NCBI GenBank assembly: GCA_000817105.1
Contig: JUEP01000006.1
Location: forward strand, 62,001-126,000
Source: a marine actinobacterium MedAcidi-G3
GTDB lineage: Bacteria > Actinomycetota > Acidimicrobiia > Acidimicrobiales > Poriferisodalaceae
Length of the DNA stretch: 64,000 bases
Direction: 5' to 3'
Under the pieces are notes generated by a model. That model saw only the letters and a program-made list of their open reading frames with translations, ran no database searches and was not told the origin of the DNA. Made by a program: the position numbers and the translations under genes. Each line of letters opens with the position of its first letter. Position 1 is the first letter of the stretch. Positions 38,433 through 46,562 of the stretch are shown here, piece by piece.

Positions 38433-39437
38433 TTACCCCTTCTCGTACGTCTGCCCTAAAGCGGCGGGGTCGCGCATAGACCCAATCAGACCACTGAGAG
38501 CCACGACAACGATTGTTACGACAAACGGGAGCATCCCAACAAACTGTGGCGGAATGTCAAAGGTACTGTTGAGTTGAAACTGATTTTGCAGGGCAGTGGT
38601 AAATCCAAAGAATAACGCCGCTGCATAGGCACCGAACGGCGTGCGGCGACCAAAAATCATGACAGCGAGCGCTAGGAACCCGCGCCCTCCCGACATAGCG
38701 CGGCTGAATGTGCCTACCGCTTCAAGCGCCAGATAGGCGCCGCCCAGACCTGCTAAACCACCTGCAATAGTCACATTGAAGTACCGCAATTTAATTACAT
38801 CAATGCCTACCGTATCCGCTGCACCAGGGTGCTCTCCGATAGCGCGAGTTCGCATACCCCAAACTGACCGGAACAACGCAATGTGCACCACAACGAGAAG
38901 TGCCATCGTCAGATACGTCAGTGGTGGCCGACTAAACAACACCGTGCCGACAAGTGGGAGATCTGCAAGCGGACCAAGATCAATATTGGTGTATTTCCCC
39001 ATCCCCAGGGATCGGCTCCGATCATAAAAAAACGATGTCAGACCGAGGGCTGAAATATTTAAAACAGTGCCAGCAATAATTTGGTCAACCTTGAGGCCTA
39101 CCGCCATGCCCGCAAGCACCCAGCCCATCAGAAGCCCCATCCCAACACCGGCAATGGTTCCCATAAACAAAGAACCCGTCATTGAGGCGATTGTGAACGC
39201 AGCAAAAGCTGACAATAGGAATTGACCTTCAATCCCGATGTTTACAACCCCGGACCGTTCGCCGATCATTCCACACATCGCTCCGAGCGCTAGAAGTGTC
39301 GCGGCCCGAACCGTCCCGGCAAGAACAGCAGTGGTTTGGGGACCATTCGCTCTATAAAAGAACCAAATAAGAACAAGTACCGCAATTAGACCCATATAGA
39401 GCAGGCGTTTTTGCTGAAGCTTCACGACTTGCCCCAT
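38433..39437 (-). CDS. BMP-type nucleoside ABC transporter permease (second)
   Basis: This 334-residue integral membrane protein of the branched-chain/ribose permease superfamily has the EAA-like stretch GEHPGAADTVGID and GALCGMIGERSGVVNIGIEG-type N-terminal motif (written GMIGERSGVVNIGIEGQFLL). About eight to ten membrane helices are seen. The ATG at 39437 has AGGAG upstream; an alternative GTG at 39425 overlaps the previous stop in a GTGA. It pairs with the upstream permease. Confidence 0.9.
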   Translation of the reverse strand: MGQVVKLQQKRLLYMGLIAVLVLIWFFYRANGPQTTAVLAGTVRAATLLALGAMCGMIGERSGVVNIGIEGQFLLSAFAAFTIASMTGSLFMGTIAGVGMGLLMGWVLAGMAVGLKVDQIIAGTVLNISALGLTSFFYDRSRSLGMGKYTNIDLGPLADLPLVGTVLFSRPPLTYLTMALLVVVHIALFRSVWGMRTRAIGEHPGAADTVGIDVIKLRYFNVTIAGGLAGLGGAYLALEAVGTFSRAMSGGRGFLALAVMIFGRRTPFGAYAAALFFGFTTALQNQFQLNSTFDIPPQFVGMLPFVVTIVVVALSGLIGSMRDPAALGQTYEKG

Positions 39438-40492
39438 CCCGCTCCTAGTTGAACCTGTTCTGAGGAGTCATGACGCATACGTAAAATCCACCGAAGAATA
39501 ATGGGCGCAGCTACGAGGAAAAGAATCAAGGCCTGGATGACATCAATCAGTTCAGGAGCAACTCCAGACTTAAATTGCATCCGGGCAGCACCCGCCTCCA
39601 TTAGGCCAACTAATAAAGCGGCAGGCACCACACCAAGCGGATTGGCGCGTGCCAACAATGCAATGGTGATTCCCTCGAAGCCAAGTCCTACGTTCACACC
39701 CGCCTCAAATCGACCATCAACTCCCAGACTCTCAACCGCTCCACCTAGGCCAGCTAACAGCCCAGATACGGCCATCGTCATAGCCATTATCGAACCAACT
39801 CTGATACCTGCATAATCAGCAGCGTGCCTGTTATGTCCAACGCTCTTAACTTCAAAGCCAAAGGTCGTGCGCTCTAAAACCATCCAACAAATAGCTGCTG
39901 TAACCACTGCCAGCAAAAAGCCAACTGGAACTGCTCCAAGAGTAGGAATCACAGCAGAATCTTCGACTAAAGGAGTACGCGCAACAATGTTGCTACCGGA
40001 GTTATCTTTCCACGGATTAGCGGCCAACCAATCAGTCAAGTTACCGGCAACGAAATTAAGCATGATCGTCACAATGACTTCATGAGCACCGGTAGTGGCC
40101 TTGAGGCCGCCAGCAATTCCCCCCCAGATTGCGCCCGCTATCGCACCTGCCAACAAAGCAGCTGGCAGGTGAACAACCATGGGTAAACCATCTATGCCAA
40201 AGCCAACCCCCGCTGCGAAAACCGCTCCAACAAGTAACTGGCCTTGTCCACCGATGTTGAACATGCCGGCTTTAAAGGCAAAAGCCACTGCAAGACCGCC
40301 AAAAATTAGCGGTGTCGCTTTCTGAAGGGTACGCAAAATAGCGTCAGAATCTCCGGCCCCTCCGATGAGCAAGGCCTTGTAGGCAGTTGCCGGCGATGCA
40401 TCTTGGGTCACAATCAAGACCGCGCCGATCAACAAACCTATGACGACGGCTGCAACCGGAATAGAGATAGTTCTCAATAAAGAGCGGCTCAT
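39422..40492 (-). CDS. BMP-type nucleoside ABC transporter permease (first)
   Basis: This 356-residue permease has about nine hydrophobic helices and the motifs KAGMFNIGGQGQLLVGAVFA and GHNRHAADYAGIRVG, characteristic of the YufP/NupP group of nucleoside permeases. It lies 59 bases after the binding-protein gene, with a strong hairpin in the gap, and overlaps the second permease. Confidence 0.91.
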   Translation of the reverse strand: MSRSLLRTISIPVAAVVIGLLIGAVLIVTQDASPATAYKALLIGGAGDSDAILRTLQKATPLIFGGLAVAFAFKAGMFNIGGQGQLLVGAVFAAGVGFGIDGLPMVVHLPAALLAGAIAGAIWGGIAGGLKATTGAHEVIVTIMLNFVAGNLTDWLAANPWKDNSGSNIVARTPLVEDSAVIPTLGAVPVGFLLAVVTAAICWMVLERTTFGFEVKSVGHNRHAADYAGIRVGSIMAMTMAVSGLLAGLGGAVESLGVDGRFEAGVNVGLGFEGITIALLARANPLGVVPAALLVGLMEAGAARMQFKSGVAPELIDVIQALILFLVAAPIILRWILRMRHDSSEQVQLGAGWGKS

Positions 40493-40503
40493 AACGCGAC
40501 TCG

Positions 40504-40534
40504 GGGGGCACTACCCGTAACGGATAGTGCCCCC
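40504..40534 (-). promoter_or_regulatory. Strong intercistronic hairpin between bmpA-like gene and permease
   Basis: Arms GGGGGCACTA (40504-40513) and TAGTGCCCCC (40525-40534) pair perfectly; the 11-base centre contains a further CCGT/ACGG pairing. There is no following T run on either strand, so this is not a standard terminator. Such hairpins after binding-protein genes usually protect the upstream mRNA from 3' decay and give more binding protein than permease. Confidence 0.6.
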
Positions 40535-40550
40535 GCTGAGTTAAATCCGC

Positions 40551-41627
40551 CTATTCGGGCATCGGGTTTATAGACCCGTCAGCAAGACCAGCTCGTACTT
40601 CTTCGATCGTCGCTCGCATCTCGTCAGTCACCATGCTTTCGAAATCATGGTACGGGGCTATATCGACGTCGCCCAAGAAGTTACCGCCTGTCAGAGTTCC
40701 GGCTTTAGCCGCCACCAACAGATCGGAAACACCCTTAACGATATCTTTCATCGCACTAGTGACTAAGCAGGGGTGCGCTTCTGGAACAGTTCCCCACTGA
40801 TCCCAGTCAACCCCTACACATAAAGCTCCATCTTCAGTTGCTACTTCGATAAGAGCACCGTTACCAGTCGCTCCACCTGCACCGAAAATAATGTCGGCTC
40901 CTTGGTCAAGCGCCTGTCGGGCAGTTGTAGCACCCCACTCTGGATCTCCAAAGGCAACGTCTAGCCCGCCAGGGTGATAGGTCGAGATGGTTTGAACATC
41001 AGGATTTGTGTACCTTGCTCCATTTTCCCAGCCTTCTTTGAAGAAGACAACCGGCGGAACAAGATCGGTGCCAAGCACCGCTCCGACGATATTGCTCTTC
41101 GTCAGCATGCCAGCAAGAGCACCTGCAAGGAACCCAGACTTTGCTTCCTCAAAGACCAGCCCAGCTAAGTTTGGAATCGCTTCGCCTTGGAACTGGTCAA
41201 CACCAATAAAGAGCACATCTGGGTTCGCCTTAGCAGCTTCTATAGTCGCTTCACCTAAACCGAAACCAACGGTGATAATGACGCTAGCCCCATCATCCAA
41301 GAACAGCTGAATGTTGTTCGCATAGTCCTTGGACTCTTCAGTTTCAATGTAGTCAGTGGTCGCACCCTCAATTTGGGCTGCGCCTGAGGTTGCACCTTCC
41401 CACGCGGATTGGTTAAAGGCTTTATCGTCAACCTTCCCGGTATCCGTTACTAGGCCAATCTTAAACTCTTCCGCTGGCTCCTCTTCTTCAGCACTGCTAC
41501 TGCTACTGCTACTGCTAGCCGATTCGCTGCTACTGCTACTTGAGGAGTCGCTATCGCTTCCGCAAGCAGCTGTTAAGAGTCCAAAGACCATTAACAGAGC
41601 AAGGAAACGCCGCCACATCGAAGTCAT
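40551..41627 (-). CDS. BMP-family nucleoside-binding lipoprotein
   Basis: This 358-residue solute-binding lipoprotein (basic membrane protein / PnrA-like family) has a signal peptide with lipobox LTAAC, then a Ser/Glu-rich linker of about 28 residues encoded by short repeats. The binding domain starts KIGLVTDTGKVDDKAFNQSA. PnrA-type proteins bind purine nucleosides. It heads the ABC transporter operon. Next to psuG, upp and mtnA, a nucleoside substrate is the best reading; which nucleoside is unknown. Confidence 0.92.
   Translation of the reverse strand: MTSMWRRFLALLMVFGLLTAACGSDSDSSSSSSSESASSSSSSSSAEEEEPAEEFKIGLVTDTGKVDDKAFNQSAWEGATSGAAQIEGATTDYIETEESKDYANNIQLFLDDGASVIITVGFGLGEATIEAAKANPDVLFIGVDQFQGEAIPNLAGLVFEEAKSGFLAGALAGMLTKSNIVGAVLGTDLVPPVVFFKEGWENGARYTNPDVQTISTYHPGGLDVAFGDPEWGATTARQALDQGADIIFGAGGATGNGALIEVATEDGALCVGVDWDQWGTVPEAHPCLVTSAMKDIVKGVSDLLVAAKAGTLTGGNFLGDVDIAPYHDFESMVTDEMRATIEEVRAGLADGSINPMPE
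41493..41540. repeat. Hexanucleotide microsatellite coding the poly-Ser linker
   Basis: Four perfect tandem copies of ACTGCT occupy 41493-41516, and a related run (GCTGCTACTGCTACT) lies at 41526-41540. They code the alternating AGC/AGT serines of the linker in the binding lipoprotein. The unit is two codons, so copy-number change would alter linker length without a frameshift. Confidence 0.8.
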
Positions 41628-41727
41628 ATTCCCATCCTTGTTGTTAGGGTTTCATCCCCTCCCGAGACGACAACCGACCCAGACCCTAGTGCTGTTTTCA
41701 ATCTTTCCAAAGACCAAAAGTTACTTT

Positions 41728-42345
41728 CTACAGGTTGGCGTGTTGACGAATCCAAGAGTGCATAGCAATACCAGAAGCAACTCCAGCATTTATCGACCTT
41801 GTAGAACCAAATTGGGTGATTGACAGCACCAATTCGGCCATTTCACGCACCGGACCAGACAAACCAGGGCCTTCTTGTCCGAATACAAGCACACAATCAC
41901 GCGGCAACGGAGTTGTCTCTATCGGCTGAGCCCCCGGGAGGTTGTCAATGCCAACCACAGTCAGCTTCTGAGCAGTCATAGCAGCAACAAAATCTTGCAC
42001 ACTCGGGTGATGTTCTAGGTGCTGGTAGCGGTCTGTAACCATCGCTCCCCGCCTATTCCACTTTCTCTCCCCAACAATGTGAACTGCCGAAGCCAAAAAC
42101 GCGTTGGCGTTTCGGACGACGGTTCCAATATTCAGATCATGCTGCCAATTCTCAATTGCCACATGAAAGGGGTGGCGATGCCGATCAAGGTCGGCGACAA
42201 CCGCCTCACGGCTCCAATACCGGTACTTGTCTATGACGTTCCGTCGATCTCCATCACGCAACAGCTCCGGATCGTATTGGTCTCCTTCGGGCCACGGTTG
42301 AAGGTGCGGACCTACCCCAACTTCTTCGTTGAGTTCATCACCCAT
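41728..42345 (-). CDS. SpoU/TrmH-family RNA 2'-O-methyltransferase
   Basis: This 205-residue SPOUT enzyme has motif 1 (NVRNANAFLASAVHIVG region, seen as VVRNANAFLASA), motif 2 VFGQEGPGL and motif 3 STRSINAGVASGIAM, which form the knotted AdoMet site. It methylates a ribose in tRNA or rRNA; which site cannot be read from the sequence. It lies 21 bases after the epimerase gene on the same strand. Confidence 0.88.
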   Translation of the reverse strand: MGDELNEEVGVGPHLQPWPEGDQYDPELLRDGDRRNVIDKYRYWSREAVVADLDRHRHPFHVAIENWQHDLNIGTVVRNANAFLASAVHIVGERKWNRRGAMVTDRYQHLEHHPSVQDFVAAMTAQKLTVVGIDNLPGAQPIETTPLPRDCVLVFGQEGPGLSGPVREMAELVLSITQFGSTRSINAGVASGIAMHSWIRQHANL

Positions 42346-42366
42346 TGCCTAAAACCGAACGCTTGC

Positions 42367-42768
42367 TTATTCCTGGACCAGTTCAATCAAGGTCCCAAAG
42401 CTGCCTTTGGGGTGCATGAATGCCACCGTCGTACCTCGAGAGCCTGGTCGAGGACTTTGATCGATCGCAGTAGCACCAGCAGCGACCATCGCATCGAGAG
42501 CTACCTGACAGTCATCAACTCGGTATCCAATGTGATGCAGTCCTTCGCCTCTTTTCTCAAGATGTTTCGCTATCGGCGAATCCGGGCGGGTCGCAGCTGT
42601 GAGCTGAATATAACTGTCGGCAACTTTTACTAGAGCTTCTTCGACACCATCACTTTCCACAATTTCGCGGTGGTGAACCTGTGCACCGAAAGCTTCCTGG
42701 TAATAAGCAATGGCCGCTTCTAAATCATTAACTGCAATCGCCACATGATCTATTTCAGTAAGGATCAT
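42367..42768 (-). CDS. mce: Methylmalonyl/ethylmalonyl-CoA epimerase
   Basis: This 133-residue VOC-fold epimerase starts ILTEIDHVAIAVNDLEAAI, with metal ligands His in DHVAIAV, the Gln-to-His site in GLHHIGYRV and the C-terminal Glu in GTLIELVQE. It starts 2 bases after the crotonyl-CoA carboxylase/reductase stop, so it should epimerise ethylmalonyl-CoA and methylmalonyl-CoA, as known for this pathway. Confidence 0.92.
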   Translation of the reverse strand: MILTEIDHVAIAVNDLEAAIAYYQEAFGAQVHHREIVESDGVEEALVKVADSYIQLTAATRPDSPIAKHLEKRGEGLHHIGYRVDDCQVALDAMVAAGATAIDQSPRPGSRGTTVAFMHPKGSFGTLIELVQE

Positions 42769-42770
42769 CT

Positions 42771-44144
42771 TCAGCTCCCTGACTTCTGCTCAAGAGATTG
42801 GGTATGCCTTTGGAACAAAGTTATTTTGTCTTCTCCAATAGCTTCACGCTTCTCGTTATTAGTGACGCCCAAGCCCGGTTCCGGGGACAAACACAATACG
42901 CCTAACTTTCCTTCGTGCTGATTGTGATGGACTTGAAGCGCAGCTTCGCCTGTTTCAGCTAACGAAAAGGTCTTCGACAGAATCGGCTGGATGCGCCCTT
43001 GGTCTAAAAGACGATTCATTTCCCAAGCCTCGGAATAATTCGCGAAGTGACTGGAAACTATCTGCTTCAGTCGCATCCACAGATGGCGGTTGTCATATTC
43101 GATCATGTAACCCGTAGTCGCTGCACACGTAACTATCTTTCCGCCGCGTTTAGTAACAAACACAGAAGCACCCATGGTCGAACGACCGGGATGTTCAAAC
43201 ACAATGTCCGGGTCATCACCAATAAACCCTCGGACTTTCTTTCCAAGACGCCGCCACTCTCCTTCATCTTGGGTGTGGTCATTTGACCAAAATTGATATC
43301 CCTCTTCGCTTCGATCGATTACATGCTCGACCCCTAATTCATGCAACAACTGGGCCTTATCTGGCGAGCTCACAACACCAACGGGAGTCCCTCCACCGTT
43401 TAGAACAAGTTGACAGGCGTAGCCGCCTAAACCGCCTGAGGCGCCCCAAATCAAAACATTGTCACCTTGTTTCATTCTCGCTGCGTTGTCACCTACCAAC
43501 ATCCGGTAGGAAGTGGATGCGCACAACGCGTTCACCGCGGATTCTTCCCATGTCAGATGTGCCGGCTTCGGCATAAGTTGATTCGCTTTGACTATCGACA
43601 AGTCGGCCAAGCCACCAAAATTGCTCTCAAAACCCCATATCCGTTGGTTCGAAGCAAGCATTGAATCTTCGTGTGCGGCCGGGTCTTGGTCATCTACATA
43701 GTTGCAATGAACAGCAACGCGATCGCCAGGCGACCAGTTCCGCACCGCTGAACCAACTCGTAACACCACACCAGAGGCATCAGACCCGATTACATGATGA
43801 TCAAGGGCATGGCGAGCCCCCCAAGCGCTTTCACGACCAAGGCGATCAAGAAATCCGAAGGTTGGGAGTGGCTCAAAAATAGAAGTCCACACAGTATTGA
43901 AATTGATAGAGCTAGCCATCACAGCCAGAAACACTTCATCGGGGGCTAGCTCTGGAGTCGCTACTTCATCAATATGGATTGATTCTCTTGGATCTTTTTC
44001 AGAAGAATCTCGACCTTCGAACATATTCTGTTCTTCGCGGGTCACATACGCCGCTCGATAACTCTCAGGAATCTTCAGCGCTGCGATTTCATCGCCAGAT
44101 GCGTCAGCTTGAATAGCCTCAAGGATGTGCTGCATAGAGGACAA
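42771..44144 (-). CDS. ccr: Crotonyl-CoA carboxylase/reductase
   Basis: Ccr reductively carboxylates crotonyl-CoA to ethylmalonyl-CoA. The 457-residue MDR enzyme keeps the CO2-binding set known from the Kitasatospora enzyme: Asn81 in SSINFNTVW, Phe172 and Glu173 in WGFESNFGG, and His366 in SSHFANYSEAW. The nucleotide motif is IWGASGGLGGYA. The TTG at 44144 follows GGAG at 6 bases; ATG 44135 is the alternative. It forms an operon with the epimerase and diverges from a thiolase gene that should supply acetoacetyl-CoA. Confidence 0.95.
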   Translation of the reverse strand: MSSMQHILEAIQADASGDEIAALKIPESYRAAYVTREEQNMFEGRDSSEKDPRESIHIDEVATPELAPDEVFLAVMASSINFNTVWTSIFEPLPTFGFLDRLGRESAWGARHALDHHVIGSDASGVVLRVGSAVRNWSPGDRVAVHCNYVDDQDPAAHEDSMLASNQRIWGFESNFGGLADLSIVKANQLMPKPAHLTWEESAVNALCASTSYRMLVGDNAARMKQGDNVLIWGASGGLGGYACQLVLNGGGTPVGVVSSPDKAQLLHELGVEHVIDRSEEGYQFWSNDHTQDEGEWRRLGKKVRGFIGDDPDIVFEHPGRSTMGASVFVTKRGGKIVTCAATTGYMIEYDNRHLWMRLKQIVSSHFANYSEAWEMNRLLDQGRIQPILSKTFSLAETGEAALQVHHNQHEGKLGVLCLSPEPGLGVTNNEKREAIGEDKITLFQRHTQSLEQKSGS

Positions 44145-44269
44145 ATCACTCTCCGATAGTGAGGGGGATAGCCAATCGAAGCCAGGGACGTTTTACTGAC
44201 TCAAGCACCGACGTTGCACGAAATCTACACTCGGAACCACGAATCTAAAACTCTGGAGAAGAGGTAAAC

Positions 44270-45451
44270 ATGCCCGGCTCAGTAATCGTTTCAGGAGCAC
44301 GCACACCTATTGGTCGTTTCAATGGAGGATTAGCTAGCTTCAGTGGCTCGGAATTGGGGTCCCATGCGATTGCCGCTGCCTTAGAACGGTCGGGGATCAC
44401 AGGCGATCAAGTCGACCATGTCGTTATGGGACAGGTTCTCCAAGCTGGTCAAGGCCAAATAACTGCCCGCCAAGCTGCGGTTGGTGCAGGAATTCCAATG
44501 GATGTGCCAGCAATTACAATTAACAAGGTTTGTCTTTCTGGATTGAACGCCATCTACCTCGCAGATCAAATGATTTCTTCAGGTGACGCTGATGTAGTTG
44601 TAGCGGGCGGCATGGAATCAATGACCAATGCCCCTTATCTGCTTGCAGACGGTCGTAATGGTTTACAAATGGGACACGGTGAGTTGCGCGACGCGATGAT
44701 CCACGATGGTCTGTGGTGTGCTTTCGACGATGGCCATATGGGTGATGGCACAGAAAGAGATGCTTCCGCAGCCACCATAAGTCGCTCCGCTATGGATGAT
44801 TTTTCTGCTCAATCACATGAACGAGCAGCTACTGCCCAAAAGGATGGCCTCTTTGAGGCCGAAATCGCTCCGGTTTCAGTACCGCAAAGAGGTGGAGATC
44901 CGCTGATCGTTGACGCCGATGAAGGCATACGCCCAGGAACAACCGCAGAAAGCCTTGCTAAATTACGGGCGGCTTTCGCAGCTGACGGCGCTGTGACGGC
45001 CGGCAACGCTTCACAAATCTCCGATGGTGGGTGCGCCTTAGTGATGATGTCTCCCAACAAGGCGGAAGAACTTGGTCTTGAGATTTCTGCTCGAGTCGTG
45101 AGTTACGGAATGGTCTCAGGCCCTGGCACATCGCTTCTTACTCAACCATCGAGGGCTATTCGCCAAGCGCTATCTAAAACCAACTTGGATATATCGGACC
45201 TGGCTCTTTTTGAGTTGAACGAGGCGTTCGCTGCAGTCGGTCTAGCTGCTACTGAAGATCTCGGAGTACATGAAGACATAGTGAACGTCAACGGCGGCGC
45301 TGTGGCTTTGGGCCATCCAATCGGCATGTCAGGAAGTCGTCTTGCTCTCACCCTCATGTCAGAGCTACACAGGCGCGGCGGCGGTTACGGGGCAGCGGCA
45401 CTTTGCGGTGGCGGAGGCCAAGGTGACGCTTTGTTGATCGAAGTTTCCTAA
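44270..45451 (+). CDS. Acetyl-CoA acetyltransferase (thiolase)
   Basis: This 393-residue thiolase condenses two acetyl-CoA or cleaves 3-ketoacyl-CoA. The nucleophile is Cys88 in INKVCLSGLN. Other motifs are NEAFAAVGLA, GHPIGMSGSR and the C-terminal acid/base cysteine in ALCGGGGQGDA. The ATG at 44270 follows AGAGG. Divergence from ccr by 125 bases suggests it makes acetoacetyl-CoA for the ethylmalonyl-CoA pathway, though beta-oxidation cannot be excluded. Confidence 0.94.
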   Translation: MPGSVIVSGARTPIGRFNGGLASFSGSELGSHAIAAALERSGITGDQVDHVVMGQVLQAGQGQITARQAAVGAGIPMDVPAITINKVCLSGLNAIYLADQMISSGDADVVVAGGMESMTNAPYLLADGRNGLQMGHGELRDAMIHDGLWCAFDDGHMGDGTERDASAATISRSAMDDFSAQSHERAATAQKDGLFEAEIAPVSVPQRGGDPLIVDADEGIRPGTTAESLAKLRAAFAADGAVTAGNASQISDGGCALVMMSPNKAEELGLEISARVVSYGMVSGPGTSLLTQPSRAIRQALSKTNLDISDLALFELNEAFAAVGLAATEDLGVHEDIVNVNGGAVALGHPIGMSGSRLALTLMSELHRRGGGYGAAALCGGGGQGDALLIEVS

Positions 45452-45497
45452 TTTGCGTTTCGACGAAGTGTGCTCTCACATGCCCAAATTTTGGGTG

Positions 45498-45565
45498 ACG
45501 TAGTTACAAAGCGTCCAAGTTGTAAAGATGCCAGGGTTGGAAGCAGTGGGATCAGGTAACTACGT
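45498..45565. repeat. Perfect 10-bp inverted repeat in a 181-base convergent gap
   Basis: ACGTAGTTAC (45498-45507) and GTAACTACGT (45556-45565) are exact inverse copies separated by 48 bases. They lie between the convergent thiolase and recR genes. A second small hairpin (CCCGA/TCGGG, near 45607-45623) follows. No T run is attached to either, and no coding is seen. It could be a large-looped transcript end or a pair of binding sites. Confidence 0.5.
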
Positions 45566-45632
45566 GTCTGGGCTGCGTTAAATCGGGCAGCTCTTAACTC
45601 CTATACCCGACATTTCATCGGGCAAGTAGAGC

Positions 45633-46229
45633 TTAGGTTTGTAATTCTCTTCTGCCGTCCAGGGCGCGGCCCAAGGTCAACTCGTCCGCGTATTCCAGGT
45701 CGCCACCGACCGGCAGGCCGCTAGCAATTCTTGTCACCTTGATACCAAGGGGTTGCAATTGGCGAGCCAAGTACATAGCGGTCGCCTCACCCTCAATGTT
45801 GGGGTTCGTGCACAAAATCAATTCATTTACATCTTCGGCGCTGATTCGAGTCAAAAGTTCTCGAATACGGAGTTGTTCCGGACCAATACCTTCCATCGGA
45901 TTCAACGCACCTTGCAAAACGTGGTACCGGCCACGGAACCCAGCTCGTTCAAGAGCTACAACATCTTTGGGTTCCTCAACTACACAGATGGAGCCTGTTT
46001 GACGTTGAGGGTCTGCGCAGGTAGGGCAAATTTGATCTTGTGAAATGTTCCAACACTTTTCACAGAAACCGATTTTTTCCTTAACTTCGACAATCGCCAT
46101 TGCTAACTGCTGTGCATCACCCTTCGGCAATTTAAGTAAATGGAAGGTGATCCGTTGAGCTGATTTGGGGCCAATTCCTGGCAAACGACCGAGTTCATCA
46201 ATCAAGTCTTGTACTGGTCCGTCATACAT
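45633..46229 (-). CDS. recR: Recombination mediator RecR
   Basis: RecR loads RecA on gaps together with RecO. The 198-residue protein has the helix-hairpin-helix [16 protein letters not shown], the four-cysteine zinc finger ([17 protein letters not shown]) and a Toprim domain beginning [14 protein letters not shown]. It is last in the dnaX-ybaB-recR unit, 6 bases after ybaB. Confidence 0.97.
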   Translation of the reverse strand: MYDGPVQDLIDELGRLPGIGPKSAQRITFHLLKLPKGDAQQLAMAIVEVKEKIGFCEKCWNISQDQICPTCADPQRQTGSICVVEEPKDVVALERAGFRGRYHVLQGALNPMEGIGPEQLRIRELLTRISAEDVNELILCTNPNIEGEATAMYLARQLQPLGIKVTRIASGLPVGGDLEYADELTLGRALDGRRELQT

Positions 46230-46235
46230 GCGTCT

Positions 46236-46556
46236 CTAACCTCCGTCTTCAAGCGGGGAAAAGGTATTGACCCGTGCCATTGCAGCTGCTTGTGCATTCC
46301 CACATCTTCGTAGTCCATCGCGAAACGCCGCCGCTACTAGGTCCTCGAGCATCGTTATGTCGTCTCTTTGCACCGCATCGGGATCAATGTGTACCTCAAG
46401 GACCGTTCCATCAGCTTGCATTGACACCCTTACAGCACCACCCCCAGCTGATCCTTCTACCACCGTCGATGATATTTTTTTTCTTTGATCTAAAAGCTGT
46501 TGCTGAATCTGTTGTGCTTGACCGAGGAGCCCTTCGTCTGGAGAAATATCACTCAT
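46236..46556 (-). CDS. ybaB: YbaB/EbfC nucleoid-associated protein
   Basis: This 106-residue YbaB/EbfC protein has the Gln-rich first helix (LLGQAQQIQQQLLDQRKKI), the glycine turn SAGGGAVRVSM and the VHIDPDAV strand. These dimeric proteins bind DNA. It sits between dnaX and recR with 6-base gaps, the conserved position of the family. Confidence 0.94.
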   Translation of the reverse strand: MSDISPDEGLLGQAQQIQQQLLDQRKKISSTVVEGSAGGGAVRVSMQADGTVLEVHIDPDAVQRDDITMLEDLVAAAFRDGLRRCGNAQAAAMARVNTFSPLEDGG

Positions 46557-46562
46557 CGCAGC

